From the NCBI RefSeq assembly GCF_002007485.1, contig NZ_CP015820.1:1488001-1552000 (forward strand): a stretch of 64,000 nt of DNA, written 5' to 3'. The DNA is from Ditibartonella apihabitans (GTDB lineage Bacteria > Pseudomonadota > Alphaproteobacteria > Rhizobiales > Rhizobiaceae). The notes under the pieces were generated by a model. The model saw nothing but the letters and a program-made list of their open reading frames with translations. It searched no databases and was not told the origin of the DNA. The position numbers and the translations under genes were made by a program. Below are positions 27,103 through 35,677 of the stretch, in pieces (the stretch's first letter is position 1; each line of letters starts with the position of its first letter).

Positions 27103-27615
27103 TTAGCCTTTCAATTTAAGCGGCAGACCAGCCGCAACAAAAAACACCGTTTCTGCTATATTCGCAATTTTCTGGTTCATGAGACCGGCATAATCGCTGA
27201 ATTCTCGCGCAAGCTTGTTGTCCGGCACAATCCCGAGTCCTACCTCGCTCGAAACAAAAACCGTTTCTACTTCAAGCTTTGCAAGACCATCAACAAGCTT
27301 TGCTATTTCTGTTTCAACGTTCCGGTGATGCTCCAATAAATTACCAAGCCAAACGCTGAGACAATCAATAAGGATGATCTTTTGTTCACTATTATGTTTT
27401 GCGATCTCGCCCATAATATCAATCGGTTCTTCAACATTGATCCAGCCGGACTTACGGCGTGAGCGATGCATATCGACCCGTTTTCCCATCTCTTCATTGA
27501 AAATTTCTGCCGTTGCGAGATAGACCGGTACTTTATTGGCAGACAACACATAATTTTCGGCAAAAACCGACTTTCCCGAACGCGTACCGCCAAGAATCAA
27601 TGTTATCTTTGCCAA
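27103..27615 (-). CDS. cobP: Adenosylcobinamide kinase / guanylyltransferase
   Basis: A 170-aa bifunctional enzyme (CobP/CobU) that phosphorylates adenosylcobinamide and transfers GMP to it during nucleotide-loop assembly. The P-loop is LILGGTRSGKSVFAENYVL, followed by VDMHRSRRKSGWINVEEP with the guanylylated His region, DCLSVWLGNLL, and VSSEVGLGIVPDNKLAREFS plus DYAGLMNQ. The start is TTG at 27615, supported by a GGAGGAG sequence just upstream. Five bases separate it from cobW. Confidence 0.95.
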   Translation of the reverse strand: MAKITLILGGTRSGKSVFAENYVLSANKVPVYLATAEIFNEEMGKRVDMHRSRRKSGWINVEEPIDIMGEIAKHNSEQKIILIDCLSVWLGNLLEHHRNVETEIAKLVDGLAKLEVETVFVSSEVGLGIVPDNKLAREFSDYAGLMNQKIANIAETVFFVAAGLPLKLKG

Positions 27616-27879
27616 AAAACTCCTCCATTTACGGAATAGACATTCATCACTTTACAAAGAAAGCTGAAAACCGGCTTCATGCCTTTGATGCAGAATCAGA
27701 GTTCTTGAATGATGAGAACACAAACCGGAACCGGATTTCTAGCCCATTCTTAAATACAATAATTTGACTGACCGGCTTGAATGAAATGCCCGAATTGGGT
27801 CCACTTCCTGAAAGTCCAGTTTATTTTTCGCAACTTCTTTTGCAAAAAACCGGCTTTCTTAGAGATAGCTGCTTAAACT

Positions 27880-29334
27880 TTATCGTGCAAGCCGAAAAAG
27901 CGCGTTTATGTCGACAGCCTTTTCCAGTTCATCGGCAATCTTATCGAGCGCATTATCAATTTTTTCAAAATGTCCGGACGCATCCGGCTTTGCACCAAAA
28001 TTTCCGATAAAATAGTGACGGAAAGCATCTGCCGAAAACAAACCATGGAGATAGGTTCCCCAAATCTTTCCATCGGGCGAGGCCGCACCGTCTTTGACAT
28101 TGTTTATTTTTAAAGGGGCATGGCGACAATCGGGACCAAAGCTTTTGCCCATATGGATTTCATAGCCTGTGAGCGGAAGGCCACTTGCAAGATGAATAGC
28201 GTTGCTATTGCGCGTGAGTTTTCGTTCTCCGATCTCGGTTACCATATCAAGAAGGCCAAGCGCGTCTATTTCGATAACATTTCCTTCCAGAGAATCGGGA
28301 TCCAAAATTTTCCTGCCCAGAATCTGAAAGCCGCCGCAAATACCGATCACCATACCGCCTTTTTTGGCGTGTGCGATAATCTCCCCATCCCACTTATTTT
28401 CACGAAGAGCAATCATATCCGCTATGGTCGATTTGGAACCGGGAAGGATAATAACATCGCTATCGGCTGGAAAACACTCACCCTTCCGGACAAAGACAAT
28501 TTCAACATCACTTTCGTGAGCCAACGGGTCGAGATCATCAAAATTGGCAATATGGGGTAAAACCGGTACAGCTATTTTTACTTTGCCATGTTTTTTTGGC
28601 TCTCTATGTTCGAGTGCCATCGAATCTTCAGGAGGCAACAGGCTTGCCCCTTCAAGCCACGGGATTACGCCGAGGCAAGGCCAGCCGGTGAAATTCCGGA
28701 TTGCTTTGATTCCATCATCAAAAAGGCTCACATCCCCGCGAAATTTATTGATGAGATAACCGCAGACCATTGCGCGGTCGTTGCGATCAAGAATTGTTGC
28801 TGTACCGACAAGTGAAGCGATCACACCACCGCGGTCAATATCGCCAATCAATACGACCGGCACATCGGCACTTCGCGCAAACCCCATATTGGCAATGTCA
28901 CCATGGCGCAAATTGATTTCTGCCGGTGAACCGGCCCCCTCCACCAGCACCAAATCGGCTCTCTCCTTCAATCGGGCAAAAGATTCCATGACCCGATCGA
29001 GAAGTTCACCCTTCATTTTTTGATAATCGGCACCTTTTTTAAAACCGGAAAGCTTACCCTGTACAATGATTTGGGAACCGGTCGAACTTTGCGGTTTCAA
29101 TAAAACCGGATTCATATGAACGGACGGTTTTTCATTTGCTGCAAAAGCTTGCAGCCATTGACCGCGCCCGATCTCGCCGCCATCATCGGCAACCGCAGCA
29201 TTGTTCGACATATTTTGCGGTTTGAACGGCATTACCTTGATGCCCTTGCGGGAAGCCAAACGGCAAAAGCCGGCAACAAGAACTGTTTTTCCGACGTCGG
29301 AACCTGTTCCTTGAAACATCAATGCACGTGCCAA
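27880..29334 (-). CDS. cobQ: Cobyric acid synthase
   Basis: A 484-aa glutamine amidotransferase that amidates the b, d, e and g side chains of adenosylcobyrinic diamide. The N-terminal ALMFQGTGSDVGKTVLVAGF P-loop, FKPQNMSNNA, LVEGAGSPAEINLR and GDIDRGGVIASLVGT are diagnostic. The glutaminase domain has the nucleophile in GICGGFQILGRKI and the catalytic His in GTYLHGLF. The likely start is the TTG at 29334, which gives the family N terminus (M)ARALM and has AAAGG at good spacing; a GTG at 29343 is also in frame. It lies 264 bases upstream of cobP, so it may have a separate transcript. Confidence 0.95.
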   Translation of the reverse strand: MARALMFQGTGSDVGKTVLVAGFCRLASRKGIKVMPFKPQNMSNNAAVADDGGEIGRGQWLQAFAANEKPSVHMNPVLLKPQSSTGSQIIVQGKLSGFKKGADYQKMKGELLDRVMESFARLKERADLVLVEGAGSPAEINLRHGDIANMGFARSADVPVVLIGDIDRGGVIASLVGTATILDRNDRAMVCGYLINKFRGDVSLFDDGIKAIRNFTGWPCLGVIPWLEGASLLPPEDSMALEHREPKKHGKVKIAVPVLPHIANFDDLDPLAHESDVEIVFVRKGECFPADSDVIILPGSKSTIADMIALRENKWDGEIIAHAKKGGMVIGICGGFQILGRKILDPDSLEGNVIEIDALGLLDMVTEIGERKLTRNSNAIHLASGLPLTGYEIHMGKSFGPDCRHAPLKINNVKDGAASPDGKIWGTYLHGLFSADAFRHYFIGNFGAKPDASGHFEKIDNALDKIADELEKAVDINALFRLAR

Positions 29335-29805
29335 ATCAATCACCCTTTACCGATAAAAAATCGCAATTTTTTTTCAAAAAAATAGCGATTTTCATACTTC
29401 ATTAAGTGTTCGCTAACCCGTGATTAACATTGTTGATCTACAAAGGCTCCAGAAACAAAAACACTTTGTTTCTCTCTGGATCAGGTAGTGCGTACCAGAG
29501 GTGTAATTCCGGACACGTGTATGAGTATCGTCCGGAAAATGCGTAAGATAAAACTGCGTAAACGGGCCACCGCTTGCGCAGTTTTACGCATTTCTAGCCT
29601 GCTTTACGGGTTGAGAAAAGATGACTTTCCGGTTCTTCCACATCTTTTCAGAAAACGGCGCATAGATAGCTCTGTAAGACAGCTTCAACCCAAATAAAAA
29701 CGCCGGCTGTGCATTTTGGAAATAAATGATTTTAACCCCACAAATCCACGACCATTAGCGCTCGGTTATTGAGGGCTCTACCGCTTGCTCATAGAGTAGT
29801 TAAAA
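29335..29805. other. Intergenic, with two inverted repeats, no gene
   Basis: This gap lies between the cobQ start and the monooxygenase stop, both on the minus strand. I looked for a cobalamin riboswitch here, upstream of cobQ, and found no B12-box-like sequence. Two dyads at 29535-29594 and 29726-29809 are listed separately. A 69-codon frame at 29488-29697 crosses the first dyad and is probably not real. Confidence 0.6.
29535..29594. repeat. Long imperfect inverted repeat
   Basis: AAAACTGCG (29550-29558) pairs with CGCAGTTTT (29577-29585). The outer arms GAAAATGCGT and ACGCATTTC extend the stem across a bulge of five bases on the left side. The loop is 18 bases. The structure could act in RNA or be an intergenic palindromic element. 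It has no T tract and is about 200 bases upstream of cobQ. Confidence 0.6.
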
Positions 29806-29809
29806 TCAT
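29726..29809. repeat. Inverted repeat enclosing 62 bases at the end of the monooxygenase gene
   Basis: ATGATTTTAAC (29726-29736) is the exact reverse complement of GTTAAAATCAT (29799-29809). The right arm reaches into the stop region of the gene at 29806. The enclosed bases contain further short complementary stretches, so a folded 3' UTR is possible on the minus-strand transcript. Confidence 0.55.
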
Positions 29810-30792
29810 AAATCTTTAATGATTCGAGCAAGAAGCGTGAATGAATCCATGCGTTTTTTATTATCCCAAATCGGGCTCGTAACAATCAACTCGTCGGCAT
29901 TCGTATCGGCTATCAGTTTTTTCAGTCCTTGCTCGACTGTTTCAGATGAGCCAACGACAGAGCAGGACAAAGATTGCTCAAGCACCAAGCGGTGATTGAA
30001 AGGCAGATTGTCAACATAATTCATGACCGGTTTTGGTAATGGACCGGCACGCCCTGTCCGTAAATTGACAAAGGATTGTTGTTGGGAAGAAAATAGAAAC
30101 TTTGCTTCGTCATCCGTTTCAGCAACCACAACATTTGCCGCAACCATTGCAACGGGCTTATCCAGATATTCCGACGGTTGGAAATTATCGCGGTAAACTT
30201 TGAGCGCGCGATAAAGCTCGGCCGGTGCAAAATGCGAGGCAAACGAATAAGGCAAACCCAGAACTGCCGCAAGCTGCGCCCCATAAAGGCTCGACCCCAA
30301 AATCCAGACCGGTACGTGCAAACCCGCTCCCGGAACTGCCCGCAATTGTTGCTGAGGCTCGGCATCTTTAAAATAATCAAGCAATTCGACAACATCGCGG
30401 GGATAATCATTCGGGTTGCTATCAAGCGAACGCCTCAAGGCTCTGGCTGTCATCTGGTCTGTGCCCGGAGCACGACCTAATCCGAGTTCAACCCTGTTCG
30501 GATAGAGTGCTTCAAGAGTGCCGAATTGTTCGGCAATAACGAGCGGAGAATGGTTGGGAAGCATAACGCCGCCCGCACCAACAACGATTTTATTGGTCGA
30601 GGCAAGAATCTGCCCCATTACAACCGCCGTTGCAGCGCTTGCAATGCCGGTCATATTGTGATGTTCGGCATACCAGATACGAGGAAACCCTAGCTCATCC
30701 ACATGTTTGGCAAGAGCTATTGAATTTTTTAACGCCTGGGCAACCGAACTTCCCTCAGGCACGGGGCATAGATCAAGGACAGATATTTTCAT
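29806..30792 (-). CDS. Luciferase-like flavin monooxygenase (LLM class)
   Basis: A 328-aa cytoplasmic flavin-dependent oxidoreductase of the bacterial luciferase superfamily, MsnO8/YhbW-like branch. The N-terminal [59 protein letters not shown] and [20 protein letters not shown] are the standard family blocks. The substrate cannot be inferred. A family ATG start is present. It stands on the same strand as queA-tgt but 68 bases downstream, so cotranscription is possible. Confidence 0.9.
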   Translation of the reverse strand: MKISVLDLCPVPEGSSVAQALKNSIALAKHVDELGFPRIWYAEHHNMTGIASAATAVVMGQILASTNKIVVGAGGVMLPNHSPLVIAEQFGTLEALYPNRVELGLGRAPGTDQMTARALRRSLDSNPNDYPRDVVELLDYFKDAEPQQQLRAVPGAGLHVPVWILGSSLYGAQLAAVLGLPYSFASHFAPAELYRALKVYRDNFQPSEYLDKPVAMVAANVVVAETDDEAKFLFSSQQQSFVNLRTGRAGPLPKPVMNYVDNLPFNHRLVLEQSLSCSVVGSSETVEQGLKKLIADTNADELIVTSPIWDNKKRMDSFTLLARIIKDL

Positions 30793-30860
30793 TTTTTAAA
30801 TATAGGAACTCTGAAAATGAATACAACGAGAGAAATTCAATTGAGTAGAGCTTTTTTAAA

Positions 30861-31988
30861 TCAATCTGCTCTATCGCCCCTATTCCACTCTTCTGTGACT
30901 TCGGCTACGAAATCGGCATAACGATGTGCTTCGATTGCATCTCTGATACCTTGCATCAATTGCTGGTAAAAAGCGAGATTGTTCCACGTAATCACCATTC
31001 CGGCCAATGGTTCACCCGCTTTTACGAGATGATGAAGATAAGCACGGCTATAATCCCGTGCTGCCGGACAGGAAGATTGAGGATCTAGCGGGCGCGGGTC
31101 TTCGGCATGTTTTGCATTTCTCAAATTAATTTTACCAAATCTGGTGAAAGCCAAACCATGTCGGCCTGCCCTTGTCGGCATGACACAATCGAACATATCA
31201 ACGCCATGGGCCACACTTTTCAAAATATCATCAGGTGTACCAACCCCCATCAGATAACGCGGTTTATCTTGCGGCAAAATCGAGCAGGTCACATCAAGCA
31301 TATCCATCATCACATTTTGCGGCTCACCTACCGCCAGGCCACCAATGGAATAGCCTTTCAAATCAAGATCCTTCAAAGCATGAGCCGACCGTTCCCGCAA
31401 ACTTGCATTATCCCCACCCTGAACGATGCCGAACATTGCTTTTCCCGGCTGATCTCCAAAAGCCGTTTTGCAACGTTCTGCCCAGCGTAAAGACAATTCC
31501 ATTGCCTTTTCCATTTCTTTGAATGATGCAGGTAAGGCAACGCATTGGTCGAGTTGCATCTGGATGTCGGAATCAAGAAGGCACTGTATTTCGATCGACC
31601 GTTCCGGTGTCAGCTCATAACGCGCACCATCAATATGCGATTGGAAGGTCACGCCCTTTTCGGTCAATTTCCTAAGCCCTGCAAGCGACATAACCTGAAA
31701 CCCGCCGGAGTCAGTCAAAATGGGCTTTGGCCAACGTGCAAAAACATGAAGGCCGCCAAGCCTTGCAATACGTTCTGCACCGGGGCGCAACATCAGGTGA
31801 TAAGTATTGCCGAGTATAATATCCGCACCAAGTTCTTCAACCTGCTCCATATACATTGCCTTCACCGAACCGGCGGTTCCTACCGGCATAAAAGCAGGTG
31901 TGCGGACTTTGCCGCGCGGCATTGTAATTTCGCCACGCCGCGCGTGACCATCTTCAGTAATTTTTTTGAAGGTGAAGGTTTCGCTCAT
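30861..31988 (-). CDS. tgt: tRNA-guanine transglycosylase, zinc site altered
   Basis: A 375-aa TIM-barrel enzyme that exchanges guanine 34 for preQ1 in tRNAs with GUN anticodons (queuosine pathway). Catalytic segments are intact: [10 protein letters not shown] (Asp general base), [23 protein letters not shown] and the nucleophile Asp in [13 protein letters not shown]. The C-terminal zinc motif is not: the usual C-x-C-x2-C reads S-x-C-x2-A ([20 protein letters not shown]), and the His ligand of the TIHNL-type segment is Asn (ITWNNLAF). So three of four ligands are missing. This may be a lineage feature. queA ends five bases upstream, forming a queA-tgt unit. Confidence 0.95.
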   Translation of the reverse strand: MSETFTFKKITEDGHARRGEITMPRGKVRTPAFMPVGTAGSVKAMYMEQVEELGADIILGNTYHLMLRPGAERIARLGGLHVFARWPKPILTDSGGFQVMSLAGLRKLTEKGVTFQSHIDGARYELTPERSIEIQCLLDSDIQMQLDQCVALPASFKEMEKAMELSLRWAERCKTAFGDQPGKAMFGIVQGGDNASLRERSAHALKDLDLKGYSIGGLAVGEPQNVMMDMLDVTCSILPQDKPRYLMGVGTPDDILKSVAHGVDMFDCVMPTRAGRHGLAFTRFGKINLRNAKHAEDPRPLDPQSSCPAARDYSRAYLHHLVKAGEPLAGMVITWNNLAFYQQLMQGIRDAIEAHRYADFVAEVTEEWNRGDRAD

Positions 31989-31993
31989 TGTTC

Positions 31994-33070
31994 CTAATCT
32001 TTTCGTTCCAGAAAACTTGTATCGCCATAAGAATAAAAACGATAGCCTGTTTCTATAGCATGTTGGTAGGCGTGTTTCATTTCATCAAGCCCGCTAAAAG
32101 CCGATACAAGCATGAATAATGTCGAGCGCGGCAAATGGAAATTGGTCATCAGGCAATCGACAAAACGGAAATGATAACCCGGTGTTATGAAAATATCGGT
32201 CGAACCGGCCCATGCATCAAGTTGCCCGTTTTCATCCGCAGCACTTTCCAGAAGTCGCATTGCCGTTGTGCCAACAGCTATCACTCTGTTGCCACGTTTT
32301 TTGACAGCCATTAATGCATCTGCCGTTTGTTGATCTATATGGCCAATTTCGGAATGCATTTTATGGTCTTTTGTATCATCAACTTTGACAGGTAAAAATG
32401 TGCCTGCCCCGACATGGAGCGTTACAAAGTATTCTTCAACACCCCGATCTTTGATTTGCTGCATCAAATCCTTTGTAAAGTGAAGACCGGCAGTTGGCGC
32501 GGCAACCGCACCTTCTTCGCGGGCATAAACTGTCTGGTAATCGGTTTCGTCGCGCTTATCCTCGCCCCGTTTCAAAGCAATATAGGGTGGCAAAGGCATG
32601 TGGCCGATGAGAGCGATTTCACGATCAAGCTCTGCTCCCGATTTATCAAATTCCAACAGCATCTCGCCGTTTTCGCCTTTTTCGCGAACTGTGGCAACAA
32701 GCTTGTTGTCATCGCCAAGGCTTCTATCCTGCTTGTTGAACACAATTGTTTCGCCAATTTTTAAACGTTTGGCCGGACGAACAAAAGCAAGCCACTCATT
32801 GGGGCTTACGCGTTTATGAAGTGTTGCGCCAATGTGGGCAATAGCGGCACCGCGACGCCGTTCTCCCTGTAGTTGGGCCTTTATAACCTTGGTGTCATTG
32901 AAAACCAGCGCATCACCTTTTTTGAGAAGTGAGGGTAAATCACGCACATGCAAATCTTCAAGACACCCCCCTTTTCCGACATGTAAAAGACGGGCACTTT
33001 CTCGCGGCACAGCAGGTCGCAAAGCAATTTGTTTTTCAGGTAACTCGAAATCAAAAAGATCAACTTGCAT
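31994..33070 (-). CDS. queA: tRNA preQ1(34) S-adenosylmethionine ribosyltransferase-isomerase
   Basis: A 358-aa enzyme converting preQ1 to epoxyqueuosine in tRNA with the ribosyl moiety of SAM. The N-terminal [20 protein letters not shown] is the canonical QueA start, which fixes the ATG at 33070 even though the frame is open to 33145. [52 protein letters not shown] and [11 protein letters not shown] follow in order. It directly precedes tgt. The upstream region holds the tandem repeat array. Confidence 0.96.
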   Translation of the reverse strand: MQVDLFDFELPEKQIALRPAVPRESARLLHVGKGGCLEDLHVRDLPSLLKKGDALVFNDTKVIKAQLQGERRRGAAIAHIGATLHKRVSPNEWLAFVRPAKRLKIGETIVFNKQDRSLGDDNKLVATVREKGENGEMLLEFDKSGAELDREIALIGHMPLPPYIALKRGEDKRDETDYQTVYAREEGAVAAPTAGLHFTKDLMQQIKDRGVEEYFVTLHVGAGTFLPVKVDDTKDHKMHSEIGHIDQQTADALMAVKKRGNRVIAVGTTAMRLLESAADENGQLDAWAGSTDIFITPGYHFRFVDCLMTNFHLPRSTLFMLVSAFSGLDEMKHAYQHAIETGYRFYSYGDTSFLERKD

Positions 33071-33190
33071 TAGAGCGCACGCACATTCAAAAATCGGACA
33101 AGCGGATAAGGCTTGTCGCACTGTTATATCTGATAAAAAGACCAACCTCTATGGAGGCCTTGCCAAGGATACTTGGTAATAGTTTTTTAC

Positions 33191-33392
33191 TAAAGCATTT
33201 TCCGAAAAGTGTGAAGCGGTTTTCGGAATCAAAAATGCGTTGCTAAAAACGCATTTTCCGAAAAGTGTGAAGCGGTTTTCGGAATCAAAAATGCGTTGCT
33301 AAAAACGCATTTTCCGAAAAGTGTGAAGCGGTTTTCGGGATTAAAATGCGCTGCTAAAACCAATTTTTTCGAAAAGTGTGAAGCGGTTTTGT
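33191..33392. repeat. 56-bp tandem palindromic repeat, about 3.6 copies (RIME-like)
   Basis: Units begin at 33195, 33251 and 33307, with a diverged fourth near 33362; the period is 56, 56 and 55 bases. Each unit contains CCGAAAAGTGTGAAGCGG followed by TTTTCGGAATC, so arms CCGAAAA/TTTTCGG and GCATTTT/AAAATGC can form a hairpin. The first two units are identical or nearly so, the later ones diverge. The core resembles the short palindromic intergenic elements scattered in Rhizobiales genomes (RIME type), usually found singly. It lies between the queA start and a long noncoding gap. Confidence 0.85.
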
Positions 33393-33939
33393 AGGGCTAG
33401 TCATTTGTCACAGAGTGTCTTCAAAAAAGGAATGCGGATATAACGCGATTTTTCGGGCTAAAAATCGTGTTTTTATCAAGTGTTTCTGTCAAAACACTAA
33501 AAGGGCATTTCAACTTCCACAGGTAAGTTAGCGTCAAGTTCGGATTAAAATGAAAAATGGCGGAGGCTTTCGGAAAACATCAGGAAATGCATTGAAGCCG
33601 GATATATTCTAGTCAGGTTATTCGGGAGCTTTCCCTGCAATAAACCGAATGAATATCAGCATATTTTACATAAGAAAAATAATGAAAATCCGGTTTTTTG
33701 CGCCGCGCAAAATCACTTTTACATTTAAGCTTTTTAGTGCCAATTAGCCGTTCGTTCCCGATGCCAAACATCTTATAAAGGGGTGATCTGAACGATATAA
33801 AAAAATATCGACAAAAACTTTTTACATTAAATTCAAATCGTTAAATGCCAAACATGAATCATTTTGTGAAGATTATATCGCTGCTGTTTCTATAGAGATA
33901 CAAACTTCTATCTGCCGGAATTTCACGTTTTAAAAAAAC
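33393..33939. other. Intergenic gap with one hairpin, no gene
   Basis: No open frame of note. A stem ACGCGATTTTT (33443-33453) with AAAAATCGTGT (33460-33470) and a 6-base loop is followed by four T on the plus strand. No plus-strand gene ends nearby, so it is not an obvious terminator. The gap must contain the promoter of queA-tgt, which I cannot place. Confidence 0.5.
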
Positions 33940-33975
33940 AAAAGGTGTCCCGAATTTTATCAGAACACCTTTTTT
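33940..33975 (-). terminator. Terminator after the ppi pair
   Basis: AAAAGGTGT (33940-33948) pairs with ACACCTTTT (33965-33973) with a 16-base loop. It is flanked by A runs on the left and T runs on the right, so it can work on both strands. It lies 50 bases after the ppiB stop. Confidence 0.75.
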
Positions 33976-34024
33976 GAAGTTTCATAAATCAAAGCTTCCG
34001 AACAACTGTGTCGAGCCTTGAAAA

Positions 34025-34537
34025 TTATTTTTTATCCGCAGCGATTGTTGCTTTAACAATGCTGTCAGGATCGCTAACAGGCTCGCCTTTTTTGAGCTTG
34101 TCGACATTTTCCATGCCTTCAATGACCTGTCCCCAAACCGTATATTGCCGATTGAGCCACGGAGCATCCTCGAAACAGATAAAGAACTGGGAATTTGCCG
34201 AATTCGGATTTTGACTGCGTGCCATAGAGGCAGTACCGCGCTTATGTGGCACATTGGAAAACTCGGCTTTAAGATCGGGCTTGTCGGATCCGCCCATACC
34301 TGCTCGCGCTGCATTGAATTTCTTGCCACCCTTTTTGCCAAATTCGACATCGCCGGTCTGTGCCATAAAGCCGTCTATCACGCGGTGAAAAACCACGTTG
34401 TCATAAGCACCTTCACGGGTTAATTCTTTAATTCTCTTGACATGTTCGGGTGCAACATCAGGCAATAATTCTATAACCACATCGCCCTTTGTCGTTTCCA
34501 ATATCAGAGTATTTTCCGGATCTTTAATCTCAGCCAT
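34025..34537 (-). CDS. ppiB: Cytoplasmic peptidyl-prolyl isomerase (cyclophilin)
   Basis: A 170-aa cyclophilin that speeds cis-trans isomerisation of prolyl bonds. The catalytic core is plain: NVVFHRVIDGFMAQTGDVEF (Arg and Phe of the active site), ARSQNPNSANSQFFICFED and WGQVIEGMENVDKL. There is no signal peptide, in contrast to the tandem copy upstream at 34548-35129, so the pair serves two compartments. AAAGGA lies six bases before the ATG. Ten bases separate it from ppiA. Confidence 0.95.
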   Translation of the reverse strand: MAEIKDPENTLILETTKGDVVIELLPDVAPEHVKRIKELTREGAYDNVVFHRVIDGFMAQTGDVEFGKKGGKKFNAARAGMGGSDKPDLKAEFSNVPHKRGTASMARSQNPNSANSQFFICFEDAPWLNRQYTVWGQVIEGMENVDKLKKGEPVSDPDSIVKATIAADKK

Positions 34538-34547
34538 TTCTTTTCCT

Positions 34548-35129
34548 TTATTTTGTAGCCTCTATACGTGCTTTTATAATGACGTCGGGATCAGCAACCG
34601 AACCGTTATTATCTGCCCGCCCTTTTTTGATTTTATCAACGACATCCATGCCTTTTACCACTTCACCAACAACCGTGTATTGGCCATTGAGGAAAGACGC
34701 ATCATCAAAACAGATGAAGAACTGGGAATTGGCCGAATTCGGGTCTTGCGAACGTGCCATTCCGACTGTGCCGCGTTTGAAGGGGACTTTGGAAAATTCT
34801 GCTGCAAGGTCGGGATATTGTGACCCACCCATGCCGGCGCGGCGAATATTGAATTCAGAGCTGCCTTTTTTGCCGAATTTTACATCGCCGGTCTGCGCCA
34901 TAAAGCCCGGAATAACCCGATGGAAGACAACATTATCATAAGCACCTTCTTTGGTGAGCTTTTCAATTTGCGCAACATGTTTGGGAGCAAGATCAGGCCG
35001 CAACCGGATTGTTACATCACCATCTTTCAGTGTTAATACCAGATTTTCTCCACCTGCAGCAAAAGCCACGGGAGCAAGCGAAAAAAGTGCAAACAGAACG
35101 GCCATAATGCCCAAAAGTTTACGAACCAA
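34548..35129 (-). CDS. ppiA: Periplasmic peptidyl-prolyl isomerase (cyclophilin)
   Basis: A 193-aa cyclophilin with an N-terminal signal peptide (about residues 1-24, ending PVAFAAG), hence periplasmic. The catalytic motifs NVVFHRVIPGFMAQTGDVKF, MARSQDPNSANSQFFICFDD and GEVVKGMDVVDKI match its cytoplasmic neighbour closely, indicating tandem duplication. The start is TTG at 35129, preceded by GGAG at seven bases. Fourteen bases separate it from coaD upstream. Confidence 0.94.
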   Translation of the reverse strand: MVRKLLGIMAVLFALFSLAPVAFAAGGENLVLTLKDGDVTIRLRPDLAPKHVAQIEKLTKEGAYDNVVFHRVIPGFMAQTGDVKFGKKGSSEFNIRRAGMGGSQYPDLAAEFSKVPFKRGTVGMARSQDPNSANSQFFICFDDASFLNGQYTVVGEVVKGMDVVDKIKKGRADNNGSVADPDVIIKARIEATK

Positions 35130-35142
35130 GATCTTTCTCCAT

Positions 35143-35637
35143 TTATGATTTGAATTTTTTTGTTAACGCCAATGCAACATTCTCAGGAACAAAGGGCGAA
35201 ACATCCCCCCTCATCAATGCAATTTGACGAACAAGAGTAGCAGAAATTGAACGAACCGCATCGGCTGCCGGCAAGAACAATGTCTGTATTTCAGGTGCCA
35301 ACGCCCTGTTCATGCCGGCAAGTTGCATTTCATAGTTAAAATCCGTGCAATCACGCAAACCGCGTATAATAAAATTTGCGCCGATCTCGCGTGCTTTATC
35401 AACCAGCAGATTGTCGAAGGAAATAACTTCCAAACGCTTTTCTGTGTCTCTCAGAACAGTCTTCACGACCGCTTCGATAAGCTTTTTACGTTCTTCGAAC
35501 GTAAAAAGCGGAGCTTTGCTCGGGTGGATGCCGATAGCAACAACAACCTTGTCCGCCACTGAAAATGCACCGCGCAAAACGTCAAGATGGCCATTGGTAA
35601 TCGGGTCGAACGAACCAGCAAAAATTGCTACATTCAT
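35143..35637 (-). CDS. coaD: Phosphopantetheine adenylyltransferase
   Basis: A 164-aa enzyme of coenzyme A synthesis (4'-phosphopantetheine plus ATP gives dephospho-CoA). The nucleotidyltransferase motif is [20 protein letters not shown] with the T/HxGH signature; [20 protein letters not shown] and the C-terminal [20 protein letters not shown] are also typical. GGAGG six bases before the ATG sets the start. It lies 40 bases downstream of gyrA and upstream of the ppi pair, a conserved Rhizobiales arrangement. Confidence 0.96.
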   Translation of the reverse strand: MNVAIFAGSFDPITNGHLDVLRGAFSVADKVVVAIGIHPSKAPLFTFEERKKLIEAVVKTVLRDTEKRLEVISFDNLLVDKAREIGANFIIRGLRDCTDFNYEMQLAGMNRALAPEIQTLFLPAADAVRSISATLVRQIALMRGDVSPFVPENVALALTKKFKS

Positions 35638-35677
35638 GTTTCACCTCCCGTCAGCCATCCTGATATGACCTGATTAT

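Noticed and set aside
33191-33392. CRISPR array
   Set aside because: The period is uniform with no variable spacers, units are palindromic tandem copies, and no cas genes are present.
33443-33474. Hairpin with T run as terminator
   Set aside because: No gene on that strand ends nearby, so it is described as a hairpin only.
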